Below, piece after piece: positions 1-8,780 of a stretch of DNA of 64,000 nt. The position numbers were made by a program, and so were the translations under genes. The stretch is from Saccharospirillum sp. MSK14-1 (GTDB lineage: Bacteria > Pseudomonadota > Gammaproteobacteria > Pseudomonadales > Natronospirillaceae). The notes under the pieces were generated by a model. That model made no database searches, was not told the DNA's origin, and saw only the letters and a program-made list of their open reading frames with translations. The stretch's first letter is position 1. Each line of letters opens with the position of its first letter. The DNA is taken from assembly GCF_003054965.1 (NCBI RefSeq), contig NZ_MIES01000033.1:868001-932000 (forward strand). The letters run 5' to 3'.

Positions 1-201
1 CAGAATGGGCCGTTCAGGCCATTGGCCGTTCACCAGCAGATCGTGAACCAACAGTGCCAGCACCGCATAAAGCCCCAGAGTGATGACCAGACCGGCCAGC
101 GCCAGGCTTTTCAGTCCGGACATGGCCGCTTTGATGCTGCGACCTTGAGTGTCGAGCCAGTTCAGCTCGACAGTATTCTCACCCTGATGGGGCTTGCTCA
201 T
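1..201 (-). CDS. cydD: Probable CydD, N-terminal fragment (thiol-exporting ABC transporter for cytochrome bd assembly)
   Basis: Only the first 67 codons are in the window; the gene runs off the left edge. It starts at ATG 201 behind an AAGGG ribosome site. The product has a polar start, a WLxxQ-like element near residue 15 and a first membrane segment at about residues 34-56, which resembles the N-terminus of CydD. CydDC exports glutathione and cysteine and is needed to assemble cytochrome bd. The position directly after cydABX on the same strand supports the call. A YbgE-type cyd-operon membrane protein is the main alternative, but the sequence start does not look like it. No ATPase motif lies inside the window, so the call rests on the N-terminus and context. 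Confidence 0.55.
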   Translation of the reverse strand, partial: MSKPHQGENTVELNWLDTQGRSIKAAMSGLKSLALAGLVITLGLYAVLALLVHDLLVNGQWPERPIL

Positions 202-243
202 GCGTTACCCTTACTGCTGCGTTGCAAACGGCCATAGCCGGGT

Positions 244-363
244 TCAGGTGTCGTCCTGTTCCAGCGGTCGGTCCAGGTTCTCAGTCGCTTCCAGCCACAT
301 GGCGTTGATGATGCCGAAACTGCAGGCCAGCAACACACCGAGAATCCAAGTGAAGTACCACAT
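244..363 (-). CDS. cydX: CydX, small subunit of cytochrome bd oxidase
   Basis: A 39-residue protein beginning MWYFTWILGVLLA, the hallmark of the CydX/YbgT family (the Escherichia coli protein begins MWYFAWILGTLLA). One transmembrane helix spans about residues 3-22, followed by WLE and a short acidic tail. CydX packs against CydA and stabilises the haem b595/d site. The gene begins 11 bp after the end of cydB, with CTCCTTA on the plus strand giving a TAAGGAG ribosome site, so it is the third gene of the operon. It is easily missed because of its size. Identity is seen directly from the sequence; the role is known for the family. Confidence 0.95.
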   Translation of the reverse strand: MWYFTWILGVLLACSFGIINAMWLEATENLDRPLEQDDT

Positions 364-374
364 AGTCGATCTCC

Positions 375-1517
375 TTAATACAGGGTATGGGCTTGGCCAG
401 AGGCGACGTCTTGCTCACGAATACGACCGCGCATGGTCCAGAAACTCCACGCGGTGTACGCCAGGATGATGGGCACGAAGATCAGCGCGACAACGAACAT
501 GATCAGCAGGGTGGTTTCACTGGAAGACGCATCCCAAACCGTCAGCGACATGCTCGGATCAGCCGAGCTGGGCAGCATGAACGGGAACATGGAACCGCCG
601 GCGGTGAAGATGATGCCCGCCATCGACAGACTGCTGGTTACAAAGGCCCAGCCACTGCGGCTGATGCGGCTCAGCCAGGCAGTGGCCAGCGCAGCGCCAA
701 TGCCAAGAACCGGAGCCAGAATCAACAGCGGGAAGCGGACGTAGTTAGTCATCCAGGCGCCGGCTTCGCGAACGGCGGTGCTGTTCATCGGGTTGGATGG
801 ACCGTCGGTGGCGACCAAACCGGTCATCACATAACCGTCGATACCGAAAGCCACCCAAACGCCAGCCAATGCAAACAGCACGGCTGTGGCGATGCCCAGC
901 ACGTAGGCGACAAAGCGCGCACGTTGCAGCAGTACACCGTCGGTTTTCAGTTGCAGCCAGACGGCGCCGTGCATCAGCAACATGGCAACGCTGACCAGAC
1001 CGGCGAGAATGGCGAACGGGTTCAGCAAGCCAAAGAAGGAGCCGTGATAGGTGACCTTTAAGACATTATCGAAGGTGAAGGGAACGCCCTGAATGACGTT
1101 GCCAAAGGCGACGCCGAAGATCAGTGCAGGTACAAAGCCACCGGCGAACAGCGCCCAGTCCCAAGCTTTACGCCAGGTCGGGTTTTCCAGCTTGGAACGG
1201 TAATCGAAGCCGATCGGCCGCATCCACAGCGCCGCCAAGGTAACGAACAGCGCCAGGTAGAAACCGGAGAAGGCGGTGGCATAGATGAACGGGAAGGCCG
1301 CAAAAATGGCGCCACCAGCGGTGATAAACCAGACCTGGTTGCCGTCCCAGTGTGGACCAATGGTATTGATCATCACGCGACGTTCTTCGTCGCTACGACC
1401 GACCAGTGTCAGCAGTGAGCCAACCCCTAAATCGAAACCATCGGCGATGGCGAAACCGATCAGCAGCACGCCGACCAGCAACCACCAGATCACTCGCAGC
1501 AGTTCGTAATCGATCAT
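375..1517 (-). CDS. cydB: Cytochrome bd ubiquinol oxidase subunit II
   Basis: A 380-residue polytopic membrane protein, the usual CydB length. The N-terminus (IDYELLRVIWWLLVGVLL) followed by FAIADGFDLGVG is characteristic of CydB. Several further hydrophobic helices follow, including a WDGNQVW segment near residue 57 that is conserved in the family. CydB forms a pseudo-symmetric dimer with CydA in the inner membrane and helps complete the quinol:oxygen oxidoreductase, a high-affinity terminal oxidase used at low oxygen. Its ATG overlaps the cydA stop codon by 4 bp (ATGA), so translation is probably coupled. It shares the FNR-type promoter upstream of cydA. Confidence 0.98.
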   Translation of the reverse strand: MIDYELLRVIWWLLVGVLLIGFAIADGFDLGVGSLLTLVGRSDEERRVMINTIGPHWDGNQVWFITAGGAIFAAFPFIYATAFSGFYLALFVTLAALWMRPIGFDYRSKLENPTWRKAWDWALFAGGFVPALIFGVAFGNVIQGVPFTFDNVLKVTYHGSFFGLLNPFAILAGLVSVAMLLMHGAVWLQLKTDGVLLQRARFVAYVLGIATAVLFALAGVWVAFGIDGYVMTGLVATDGPSNPMNSTAVREAGAWMTNYVRFPLLILAPVLGIGAALATAWLSRISRSGWAFVTSSLSMAGIIFTAGGSMFPFMLPSSADPSMSLTVWDASSSETTLLIMFVVALIFVPIILAYTAWSFWTMRGRIREQDVASGQAHTLY

Positions 1518-3079
1518 GACTGCACTCCTTTCAAAGCGTAATCGGATTCGGTTTCTACGCTGTCGCCTTCGCTCGGACCTTTGCGGGCAAACTTCTGCAT
1601 CAGATAGAAACCGAGAATAAACATGACGGTGTAGAACAGCGTGATACCGATCAGCGTCAGCACGACATCGCTGACCGCCAGGTTGGACACCGCGGTATGG
1701 ACCGGCAGCACCTCGGCAATGGCCCAGGGCTGACGACCGTATTCAGCGACAAACCAGCCCGCTTCGCAGGCAATCCACGGTAGCGGCAGCGAGAACAATG
1801 CAACTTTCAGGAACCAGCGCGGCTTGGCAATGCGGTGGCGCGTGCTCAGCCAGAAGGCATAGAGGAAGACCGCCAGCATCAGGAAGCCACAGGCGACCAT
1901 GATGCGGAAGCTCCAGAACAGAGGCGCGACTTTCGGGATGCTGTACTCAACGGCGTTATCGATCGCCGCCTCGGACGGATGGGTGATGTCCTCAGCAAAA
2001 GGCTGCAACAGCATGGCGTAACCGAGGTCGTCTTTATGAGCATCGAATACGGCCTGCTGTTCATTGCTTGCGGTACCGGCGCGGACGTCATCCAGCAATG
2101 CATAAGCTTCAACACCGTTGATGATGCGCTCGCGGTGAATCTCTTTGAGGTCTTTAATGCCGACGACTTCTTCATCCAGCGAACGGGTCGCGATGATGCC
2201 CATTACCCAGGGAATTTTCACCGCCAGATCCGTGGATTCGGTTTCGTCGTTCGGGAAGCCAATCAGGGTGAAGCCTGCCGGAGCCGGTTCGGTTTCCCAT
2301 TCGGCTTCAACAGCAGCCAGTTTGACTTGCTGCACGTCACCGAGCTCATAACCGCTTTCGTCACCGAGAATGATGACCGACAGCGTGGATGCCAGACCAA
2401 AGCTTGCGGCAATGGCGAAAGAGCGACGGGCAAAGGCGATGTGACGATTGCGCAGCAGGTAGTAAGCCGAGATCGCTAGCACAAAGATGGCGGCGGTCAC
2501 GTAACCGGCGGAAACGGTGTGCACGAATTTCACCTGAGCGACCGGGTTCATTAGCACCTCGGCAAAACTTTGCATCTCCATGCGCATGGTGTCGATGTTC
2601 AGTGCGCTGCCGACCGGGTATTGCATCCAACCGTTGGCGATCAGAATCCACAAGGCCGACAGGTTGGAACCCAGCGCCACCAGCCAGGTCACCGCCAAAT
2701 GCTGTACGCGGCTCAGCCGGTCCCAACCGAAGAAGAACAGGCCGATAAAGGTGGACTCGAGGAAGAAGGCCATCAAACCTTCGATGGCCAGCGGCGCACC
2801 AAAGATGTCACCCACGTAGTGTGAGTAGTAAGACCAGTTCATACCGAACTGGAATTCCATGGTGATGCCGGTGGCAACACCGAGGGCGAAGTTGATGCCG
2901 AATAACTTGCCCCAGAATTTGGTCATGTCGCGATAGATGGTTTTACCCGTCATCACATAGACGGATTCCATAATCGCCAACATAAAGGTCATGCCCAGGG
3001 TGAGCGGCACAAAAATAAAGTGATACATGGCTGTCAGGGCGAACTGCAGCCTGGAGAGCTCGATCAGGGTTTCATTCAT
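1514..3079 (-). CDS. cydA: Cytochrome bd ubiquinol oxidase subunit I
   Basis: A 521-residue protein with the CydA N-terminus ELSRLQFALTAMYHF, where His20 corresponds to the haem b595 ligand of the E. coli enzyme. GRQPW lies in the C-terminal third. The length matches the long-Q-loop class typified by E. coli CydA (522 residues). It oxidises ubiquinol and reduces oxygen to water in the inner membrane without pumping protons. The start was set at ATG 3079, preceded by GAGG at good spacing. An in-frame GTG 39 nt upstream (3118) would add a tail unlike the family. First gene of the cydABX operon; a FNR/ANR-type box lies about 100 bp upstream. Confidence 0.98.
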   Translation of the reverse strand: MNETLIELSRLQFALTAMYHFIFVPLTLGMTFMLAIMESVYVMTGKTIYRDMTKFWGKLFGINFALGVATGITMEFQFGMNWSYYSHYVGDIFGAPLAIEGLMAFFLESTFIGLFFFGWDRLSRVQHLAVTWLVALGSNLSALWILIANGWMQYPVGSALNIDTMRMEMQSFAEVLMNPVAQVKFVHTVSAGYVTAAIFVLAISAYYLLRNRHIAFARRSFAIAASFGLASTLSVIILGDESGYELGDVQQVKLAAVEAEWETEPAPAGFTLIGFPNDETESTDLAVKIPWVMGIIATRSLDEEVVGIKDLKEIHRERIINGVEAYALLDDVRAGTASNEQQAVFDAHKDDLGYAMLLQPFAEDITHPSEAAIDNAVEYSIPKVAPLFWSFRIMVACGFLMLAVFLYAFWLSTRHRIAKPRWFLKVALFSLPLPWIACEAGWFVAEYGRQPWAIAEVLPVHTAVSNLAVSDVVLTLIGITLFYTVMFILGFYLMQKFARKGPSEGDSVETESDYALKGVQS

Positions 3080-3150
3080 GGTCACATCCTCAGAGACCGG
3101 GAATGGAGTGGCCGGCACGGTGACCGGTCGGTTCGGATTTTGCGATGGCT

Positions 3151-3192
3151 ACTATCGCGCAACCGACAAGAAGGGATGTTGACCTGAGTCAA
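3151..3192 (-). promoter_or_regulatory. FNR/ANR-type class II promoter of cydABX
   Basis: The palindrome TTGAC-CTGA-GTCAA at 3179-3192 fits the FNR/ANR consensus TTGAYnnnnRTCAA on both half-sites. On the minus strand the hexamer GATAGT (3156-3151) lies where a -10 box should be if the palindrome is centred at -41.5, the class II activator geometry. This puts transcription start near 3144, giving a leader of about 65 nt before cydA. Activation at low oxygen is therefore expected, which fits a high-affinity oxidase. The motif and spacing are seen directly; regulation is inferred. Confidence 0.85.
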
Positions 3193-3334
3193 CAAGCGGT
3201 AAAGGCCGTGGCGGTGAGTCAACAATGACGGGGCAACGTATCAGGCGGACAGATGCGAGCCCGGTTGATTCAACAAAGCAAACGCTTCGCCGATAGTTCT
3301 TATGCAGTGTGGGTGGTTGAAAGAGGGAGGCGTC

Positions 3335-4036
3335 ATGGCACTGATTATCAACAACGTCAACATTGTTCAGGCTCAAGGGGAGCCGACAATGACGACAACA
3401 TCGAGCGATAAAATCATTACCGGCGAAGCACCGGCGGAAATCGACCTCAGTCAGTTTTCGCCAGCGTCAGAGGTCGACATCGAAACGTTACCGCCGGGTC
3501 CGACGCCAGAAGAACAAGAGGCCGCAGCCAATGCAAAGCTTGAGGCTCTTCGCTATGGCTGGGGCCCTTTGAGTGATACCGCGTCTACTGCCTTAGCCAA
3601 AACCGAGCAATTAGAAGGTCTGGTTTCCGGTTTTATTCCAGAACTTGAACATCAGTCTTGGGATCTTAGCGTGGATGCAAAGGGTGATACGGTTGTGCTC
3701 GGCGCTCTGGTCACCGATGAGCAAGCCGCATTGATTAAAACCATGGTGACGTCGCTGGGTCTGGACGATGCCATGGCGGACTATCGAGATGGCGTACTGG
3801 AAATGATGGCCATCCGTCGCAGCGGGCTGGGGCCTGCAGGCACCTGGGATGTGACGGCGGGTAACTTCAGTGATGTTTTTCGATTTCGTGAGTTTACTGA
3901 CGATACCTTGCCGCCCTTTGGACCTTTCTGGGGCAACCTCAACGGCAATTACTTAAACACCCTCACGGCGTTGGAGCGGCAATTAACAGAGCGCGCCAGT
4001 CGTATACCCGAGGTGGGCTTTTCAGCCTACGCTTGA
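3335..4036 (+). CDS. Hypothetical protein, no recognised domain
   Basis: A 233-residue protein that I do not recognise. The start is ATG 3335, which has GAGGGAGG 5-6 nt upstream; an in-frame upstream codon at 3302 lacks this. There is no signal peptide or membrane helix. Residues 1-60 are Thr/Ser/Pro/Glu-rich and look disordered; an acidic Pro-Glu linker (PPGPTPEEQEAA) precedes a more ordered region from about residue 70, rich in aromatic and Gly residues (WGPL, FGPFWGNLNGNY). It is divergent from cydA and converges on the methionine synthase gene pair with a 24-bp gap. The FNR-type box lies about 145 bp upstream, so oxygen-dependent control is possible but unproven. Confidence 0.7.
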   Translation: MALIINNVNIVQAQGEPTMTTTSSDKIITGEAPAEIDLSQFSPASEVDIETLPPGPTPEEQEAAANAKLEALRYGWGPLSDTASTALAKTEQLEGLVSGFIPELEHQSWDLSVDAKGDTVVLGALVTDEQAALIKTMVTSLGLDDAMADYRDGVLEMMAIRRSGLGPAGTWDVTAGNFSDVFRFREFTDDTLPPFGPFWGNLNGNYLNTLTALERQLTERASRIPEVGFSAYA

Positions 4037-4060
4037 CGCTCTGTTGTTTGCTAAGCCAGG

Positions 4061-6763
4061 TTACAATTCATCGTATCCCAGTGTCGGGCGCAGCCAGCGT
4101 TCGGCGGTTTCCAGATCCCAGCCTTTGCGAGTGGCGTAGTCTTCTACCTGGTCGCGGTCGATTTTACCCAGTCCAAAGTAACGCGCTTCGGGATGAGCAA
4201 AGTACCAGCCGCTGACCGATGATGCTGGCAACATGGCGTAGCTGTCGGTCAGTTCGGTGCCGGTGGCCGAGGTGGCGTCGAGCAACTCAAACAAGGTGGC
4301 TTTCTCGCTGTGTTCGGGACAGGCTGGATAACCCGGAGCAGGGCGGATTCCCTGATATTTTTCGGCAATCAGCGCTTCGTTATCGAGCGTTTCATCACCG
4401 GCATACCCCCAATATTCTTTGCGCACTTTTTCGTGCATCAATTCGGCAAAGGCTTCGGCGAAACGGTCGGCGAGCGCTTTCACCATGATGGCGTTGTAGT
4501 CGTCGTGGTCAGCTTCAAATTGCTTAGCGAGTTCGTCAGCGCCATGACAGCTGACGACGAAGGCGCCCATATAATCGTCTACGCCGCTGTGAGCTGGCGC
4601 CACGAAGTCAGCCAGAGAACGGTAAGCACGACCGTCAGGACGATCGGCTTGCTGACGCAGGTGGTTCAGATGCGCGGCGGTATCAGTGCGAGCTTCGTCG
4701 CGGTACAGACGAGTGACGTCACCATCCAGCGCTTCGGCTGGATAAAAGCCAATGACCGCATCGCATTGCAGTGATTTGTCGGCAATCAACTGATCGAGCA
4801 TGGCCTGCGCATCGCGATACAGTTGGGTGGCTTCCTCACCGACGATTTCATCTTCAAGAATGCGAGGGAATTTGCCGTGCAGCTCCCAGGTTTTAAAGAA
4901 GGGTGTCCAGTCGAAACGCGCTCGAATGTCCGCCAACGGATAATCTTTGAACGTGCGGTTACCGATAAATTGCGGCTTCGTCGGTTGGTAATTGGCCCAA
5001 TCGGTTTTGAAGGCACGAGCTCGGGCGTCGGCCAGCGGTGTGAAAATTTTGTTACCACGCTTGCGCGCATTGGCTTCACGAACGCCCTGATATTCGTCTT
5101 GTAAATTCGATACGAACACCGCTTTGCTCGACGACAACAGTTGGCTCACGACCGGTACCGATTTGGAGGCATCCAGCACATGCACGACCGGTTCGTTGTA
5201 CTGCGGTTCGATCTTTACCGCTGTATGAACCTTGGACGTGGTGGCACCGCCGATCAGCAACGGCGTGCTCATGCCGCGTTTTTGCATCAGTTGGGCAACG
5301 TTAACCATCTCGTCGAGAGAGGGGGTGATCAGACCGGACAAACCGATGATATCGGCGTTGTGTTTTTCGGCGGCTTCGAGAATGTCTTCGGCCGGCACCA
5401 TGACGCCCAGATCGATGACTTCATAGTTGTTGCACGACAGCACCACGCCAACAATGTTCTTACCGATGTCGTGCACATCGCCTTTAACCGTGGCCATGAT
5501 GATGACGCCGTTGCTTTCGCCTTCAGTGCCGGACAGACGTTTTTCTTCTTCGATGTAGGGCAGCAAATAGGCGACGGCTTTTTTCATCACCCGCGCACTT
5601 TTCACCACCTGAGGCAGAAACATTTTACCGGCACCGAAGAGGTCGCCGACCACATTCATGCCGTCCATGAGCGGGCCTTCGATAACCTTAATCGGCTTAT
5701 TGGCCGCCAGGCGGGCTTCCTCGGTATCAACTTCAATGTATTCGGTTATGCCTTTAACGAGGGCATGAGTCAGACGTTCCTGCAAACCCCATTCGCGCCA
5801 CTTGAGTTTGTCGGATTCTTTGCTGGCTGAAGCGTTTTCTTTCACCGACTCGGCGAAATCGACCAGACGCTCGGCGGCATCGTCGCGACGGTTGAGCACC
5901 ACGTCTTCAACGTGTTCGAGCAAATCGGCGGGAATGTCGTCGTAGATGGTGAGCATGCCGGCGTTGACGATGCCCATATCCATCCCCGCTTTGATGGCGT
6001 GGTACAGAAACACCGAGTGCATGGCTTCGCGCACGGTATCGTTACCGCGAAACGAAAACGACACGTTGGAGACACCGCCGGAGACTTTGGCGCCCGGTAA
6101 GTTGTCTTTAATCCACCGAGTGGCCGCGAAGAAATCGACGCAGTAGTTGTTGTGTTCGGGAATGCCGGTAGCAACCGGGAAGATGTTCGGGTCGAACACA
6201 ATATCCTGAGGCGGGAAGCCGATTTTATCGACCAATAAATGGTAGGAGCGTTCGCAAATTTCGATGCGGCGCTCAAACGTATCGGCCTGACCATCGGTGT
6301 CGAAGGCCATCACCACGACGGCAGCACCGTACAACTTAATGCGTCGTGCCTGACGCAGAAACGGCTCCTCGCCTTCTTTTAAGGAAATGGAATTGACGAT
6401 GGCTTTGCCTTGCACGCACTTGAGGCCAGCTTCGATGATCGACCATTTGGAGGAGTCGATCATAAAGGGCACTTTGGCAACGTCCGGTTCTGACGCCAGC
6501 AGGTTCAGATAACGCACCATGGCGGCTTCGCCGTCGAGCATGGCGTCGTCCATATTGACGTCGATGATCTGGGCGCCGTCTTCCACCTGGACACGGGCAA
6601 TATCGACCGCTTCCTCGTAGTTCTCCTCCTGAATCAGCCGCGCGAATTTGCGTGAACCGGTTACGTTGGAGCGTTCGCCTACGTTTACAAAGCCGGTGGT
6701 TTCATTGACGACCAGCGGCTCTAAGCCACTGAGCACCATATCGGGTACGCGATTAGACGGCAT
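4061..6763 (-). CDS. metH: Methionine synthase, folate-, cobalamin- and AdoMet-activation modules (split MetH, C-terminal part)
   Basis: A 900-residue protein equivalent to MetH without its homocysteine-binding module. In order: pterin-binding domain (about 1-270, with [11 protein letters not shown] and later [10 protein letters not shown]), cap and cobalamin-binding domain with GDVHDIG at 428-434 (His431 is the lower-axial B12 ligand), and the AdoMet-dependent reactivation domain (about 560-900, with [12 protein letters not shown]). It moves the methyl group from 5-methyl-THF via cob(I)alamin to homocysteine. The start, ATG 6763, lies inside the end of the upstream gene (11-bp overlap, different frame) and has GGAGG 6 nt upstream. 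A genuine, translationally coupled second start is therefore more likely than a sequencing frameshift. Confidence 0.93.
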   Translation of the reverse strand: MPSNRVPDMVLSGLEPLVVNETTGFVNVGERSNVTGSRKFARLIQEENYEEAVDIARVQVEDGAQIIDVNMDDAMLDGEAAMVRYLNLLASEPDVAKVPFMIDSSKWSIIEAGLKCVQGKAIVNSISLKEGEEPFLRQARRIKLYGAAVVVMAFDTDGQADTFERRIEICERSYHLLVDKIGFPPQDIVFDPNIFPVATGIPEHNNYCVDFFAATRWIKDNLPGAKVSGGVSNVSFSFRGNDTVREAMHSVFLYHAIKAGMDMGIVNAGMLTIYDDIPADLLEHVEDVVLNRRDDAAERLVDFAESVKENASASKESDKLKWREWGLQERLTHALVKGITEYIEVDTEEARLAANKPIKVIEGPLMDGMNVVGDLFGAGKMFLPQVVKSARVMKKAVAYLLPYIEEEKRLSGTEGESNGVIIMATVKGDVHDIGKNIVGVVLSCNNYEVIDLGVMVPAEDILEAAEKHNADIIGLSGLITPSLDEMVNVAQLMQKRGMSTPLLIGGATTSKVHTAVKIEPQYNEPVVHVLDASKSVPVVSQLLSSSKAVFVSNLQDEYQGVREANARKRGNKIFTPLADARARAFKTDWANYQPTKPQFIGNRTFKDYPLADIRARFDWTPFFKTWELHGKFPRILEDEIVGEEATQLYRDAQAMLDQLIADKSLQCDAVIGFYPAEALDGDVTRLYRDEARTDTAAHLNHLRQQADRPDGRAYRSLADFVAPAHSGVDDYMGAFVVSCHGADELAKQFEADHDDYNAIMVKALADRFAEAFAELMHEKVRKEYWGYAGDETLDNEALIAEKYQGIRPAPGYPACPEHSEKATLFELLDATSATGTELTDSYAMLPASSVSGWYFAHPEARYFGLGKIDRDQVEDYATRKGWDLETAERWLRPTLGYDEL

Positions 6764-7793
6764 CGACAGCCTCCGGCTTTGGCTGGCGAGGTGAATAGCG
6801 GTCGGCCAGTGCTTTCAGCTGGGCCAGGTGTGCCGGCGTCGTGCCGCAGCAACCACCAATGATGTTGACGTGACCTTCCGATAAATAGGGTTCCACCAGA
6901 GCGGCCATCTGTTCTGGGTCCTGGTCGTACTCGCCGAATTCATTGGGCAGGCCCGCATTGGGGTGAGCGGAAACCAAGCAGTCGGCGTGTTTATCGAGCG
7001 CGACGATGTGCGGCAACATGTCATCGGCACCGAGTGCGCAGTTCAAACCGATGCTGAACAACTCGCCGTGTTGCAGCGAGACCCAAAAGGCTTCCGGTGT
7101 CTGGCCGGACAGCGTGCGACCGCTGGCGTCGGTGATGGTTCCAGACACCATCAATGGCAGGTCGATGCCGCGGTCTTCTTTCATTTGCAGAACAGCGAAG
7201 ACGGCGGCTTTGGCGTTCAAGGTGTCGAAGACGGTTTCCACCATGATCATATCCACACCGCCATCGACCAGCGCTTCGGCGGCTTCGCGATAGGCGGTGA
7301 CCAGGTTATCAAAACTGACCAGACGTTTGCCGGGGTCGTTCACATCCGGTGAAATGGAAGCGGTGCGGTTGGTCGGGCCCAGGCAGCCGACGACAAAACG
7401 CGGTTGGTCGGGGGTTTTGGCGGTCCAGCGATCGGCACTGCGCCGGGCACATTGGGCCGCGGCGATGTTGATATCGCGCACCGCGTATTCCAGACCATAG
7501 TCAGCCTGAGCAATGGTGGTGGCGCTAAAGGCATTGGTGCAGGCGAAGTCGCAACCGACTTCAAAGAACGAATCGTGAATTTCTTCGATGATCTCTGGCC
7601 GGGTCAACGACAGCAGGTCGTTGTTGCCTTTGAGCGGGCTGGGGTGATCTTCAAAATGGCCTTTGCGGAAATCAGCTTCTTCCAGCGGATAACCCTGAAT
7701 GGAGGTGCCCATGGCGCCGTCGAGCACCATAACGCGCTGGCGCAGTATCTGCTGCAGTCGTTCGGTCGTGGAAGCGTGGCTGGCTGCGTTCAT
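6753..7793 (-). CDS. metH: Methionine synthase, homocysteine methyltransferase module (split MetH, N-terminal part)
   Basis: A 346-residue homocysteine S-methyltransferase domain starting with the MetH-type segment [13 protein letters not shown]. The three zinc-binding cysteines are visible: Cys252 in GLNCALG, and Cys315/Cys316 in GGCCGTTP. Normally this is residues 1-350 of a single MetH of about 1230 residues; here it ends in a stop, 11 bp into the next gene. Together the two products total 1246 residues, about one MetH. It binds zinc and homocysteine and accepts the methyl group from cobalamin on its partner. Transcription probably starts near 7943, at a perfect palindrome, leaving a structured leader of about 150 nt. 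The ATG at 7793 has only a weak ribosome site. Confidence 0.93.
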   Translation of the reverse strand: MNAASHASTTERLQQILRQRVMVLDGAMGTSIQGYPLEEADFRKGHFEDHPSPLKGNNDLLSLTRPEIIEEIHDSFFEVGCDFACTNAFSATTIAQADYGLEYAVRDINIAAAQCARRSADRWTAKTPDQPRFVVGCLGPTNRTASISPDVNDPGKRLVSFDNLVTAYREAAEALVDGGVDMIMVETVFDTLNAKAAVFAVLQMKEDRGIDLPLMVSGTITDASGRTLSGQTPEAFWVSLQHGELFSIGLNCALGADDMLPHIVALDKHADCLVSAHPNAGLPNEFGEYDQDPEQMAALVEPYLSEGHVNIIGGCCGTTPAHLAQLKALADRYSPRQPKPEAVDAV

Positions 7794-7922
7794 CGAAGGT
7801 CCGCTGTTGTGTTGGAGAGTTGTGTTGGGTTGTGAGCCGCTGTCTATTGGAAAGACAGTAGCAGGGCAGCTCTGCGGCTGCTGAGGGTTGCCAATGAAAC
7901 ACTAAAAAGGCGTAACTTTCAA

Positions 7923-7955
7923 TCTATATCAAAAAACTTTGATATAGAAATTATA
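7923..7955 (-). promoter_or_regulatory. metH promoter with 26-bp perfect inverted-repeat operator
   Basis: The arms TCTATATCAAA (7923-7933) and TTTGATATAGA (7938-7948) are perfect reverse complements separated by AAAC. On the minus strand a consensus -10 box TATAAT occupies 7955-7950, immediately upstream, so the palindrome covers the transcription start of the methionine synthase genes; no good -35 box is visible. A repressor bound here would block transcription. The ATATCAA/TTGATAT core resembles sites described for ArsR-family regulators of the SAM cycle (SahR type), from memory; the identity of the regulator is inference. The palindrome itself is seen directly. Confidence 0.75.
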
Positions 7956-8186
7956 CCGTTATCTTTTTAGGTATGACCTAGTATTGGCCGGTGTTGTGGC
8001 CAACCACGCAGATGCCTTCTATTAAGCGTCTTCCGTCTCCCGACCGGCGTTACGCAAAAGCGCCTTGAAAAGGCGCGCAACAGTCCCATCTACAAACCCG
8101 ACCAAAACACTCAGGTATTCAGGGTTGGCGTTTAATTGGGTAGAATGCACGCCGACTCGAATTCGACCTTCCACGGAGTCAGTGGC

Positions 8187-8780
8187 ATGGATATTCAAAT
8201 GAACATTACTGAATCGGCTCAGGAGTACTTGGCCGGTTTGCTGTCCAAGCAGAGCAGCGATGGCGTGGCCGTGCGCATGTTCGTCACACAGCCGGGCACC
8301 AAATACGCCGAAACCTGTCTGGCTTATTGCCGTCCGGGTGAAGAAAAAGAGAACGACGAAATCATTGAGCTGAGTCAGTTCCGCGTTTATCTGGAACAAA
8401 ACAGCCTGCCGTATCTGGATGAAGCGGTTGTCGATTTCGCCAAAGATCAGATGGGCGGTCAGCTGACCATCAAAGCGCCGAACGCCAAAATGCCCAAGGT
8501 GACCAGCGATAGTCCGCTGCAGGATCAGGTGAATTACATTCTGTTCACTGAGATCAACCCAGGCCTGGCTTCGCACGGCGGTGAAGTGAGCCTGGAAGAG
8601 CTGACCGATGAGAATGTCGCCGTTTTACGGTTTGGCGGTGGCTGTCAGGGCTGCTCGGCTGTCGATATCACCTTGAAAAATGGTGTTGAAGCCACCTTGT
8701 TGGAAAAGGTCCCGGGCTTGGCCGGTATTCGCGATGTCACCGATCACACCATTACCGAAAACGCCTACTATCAGGCTTAA
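8187..8780 (+). CDS. nfuA: Fe-S biogenesis protein NfuA
   Basis: A 197-residue protein with the two-domain NfuA layout. A degenerate A-type (IscA-like) N-terminal domain spans about 1-95 ([15 protein letters not shown]). A C-terminal Nfu domain carries GGCQGCS with Cys153 and Cys156, the pair that holds a shared [4Fe-4S] cluster in the dimer. The APNAKM linker and SHGGEVSL are typical. It delivers clusters to apo-enzymes and matters under iron starvation and oxidative stress. The start at ATG 8187 is chosen because GGAG lies 8 nt upstream and it matches the family N-terminus; the in-frame codon at 8136 is not supported. Divergent from the methionine synthase genes. Confidence 0.96.
   Translation: MDIQMNITESAQEYLAGLLSKQSSDGVAVRMFVTQPGTKYAETCLAYCRPGEEKENDEIIELSQFRVYLEQNSLPYLDEAVVDFAKDQMGGQLTIKAPNAKMPKVTSDSPLQDQVNYILFTEINPGLASHGGEVSLEELTDENVAVLRFGGGCQGCSAVDITLKNGVEATLLEKVPGLAGIRDVTDHTITENAYYQA

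Noticed and set aside
7794-8186. SAH or cobalamin riboswitch in the metH leader
   Set aside because: Stems are present, but I could not match conserved core residues of either family by eye; reported only as a structured leader.
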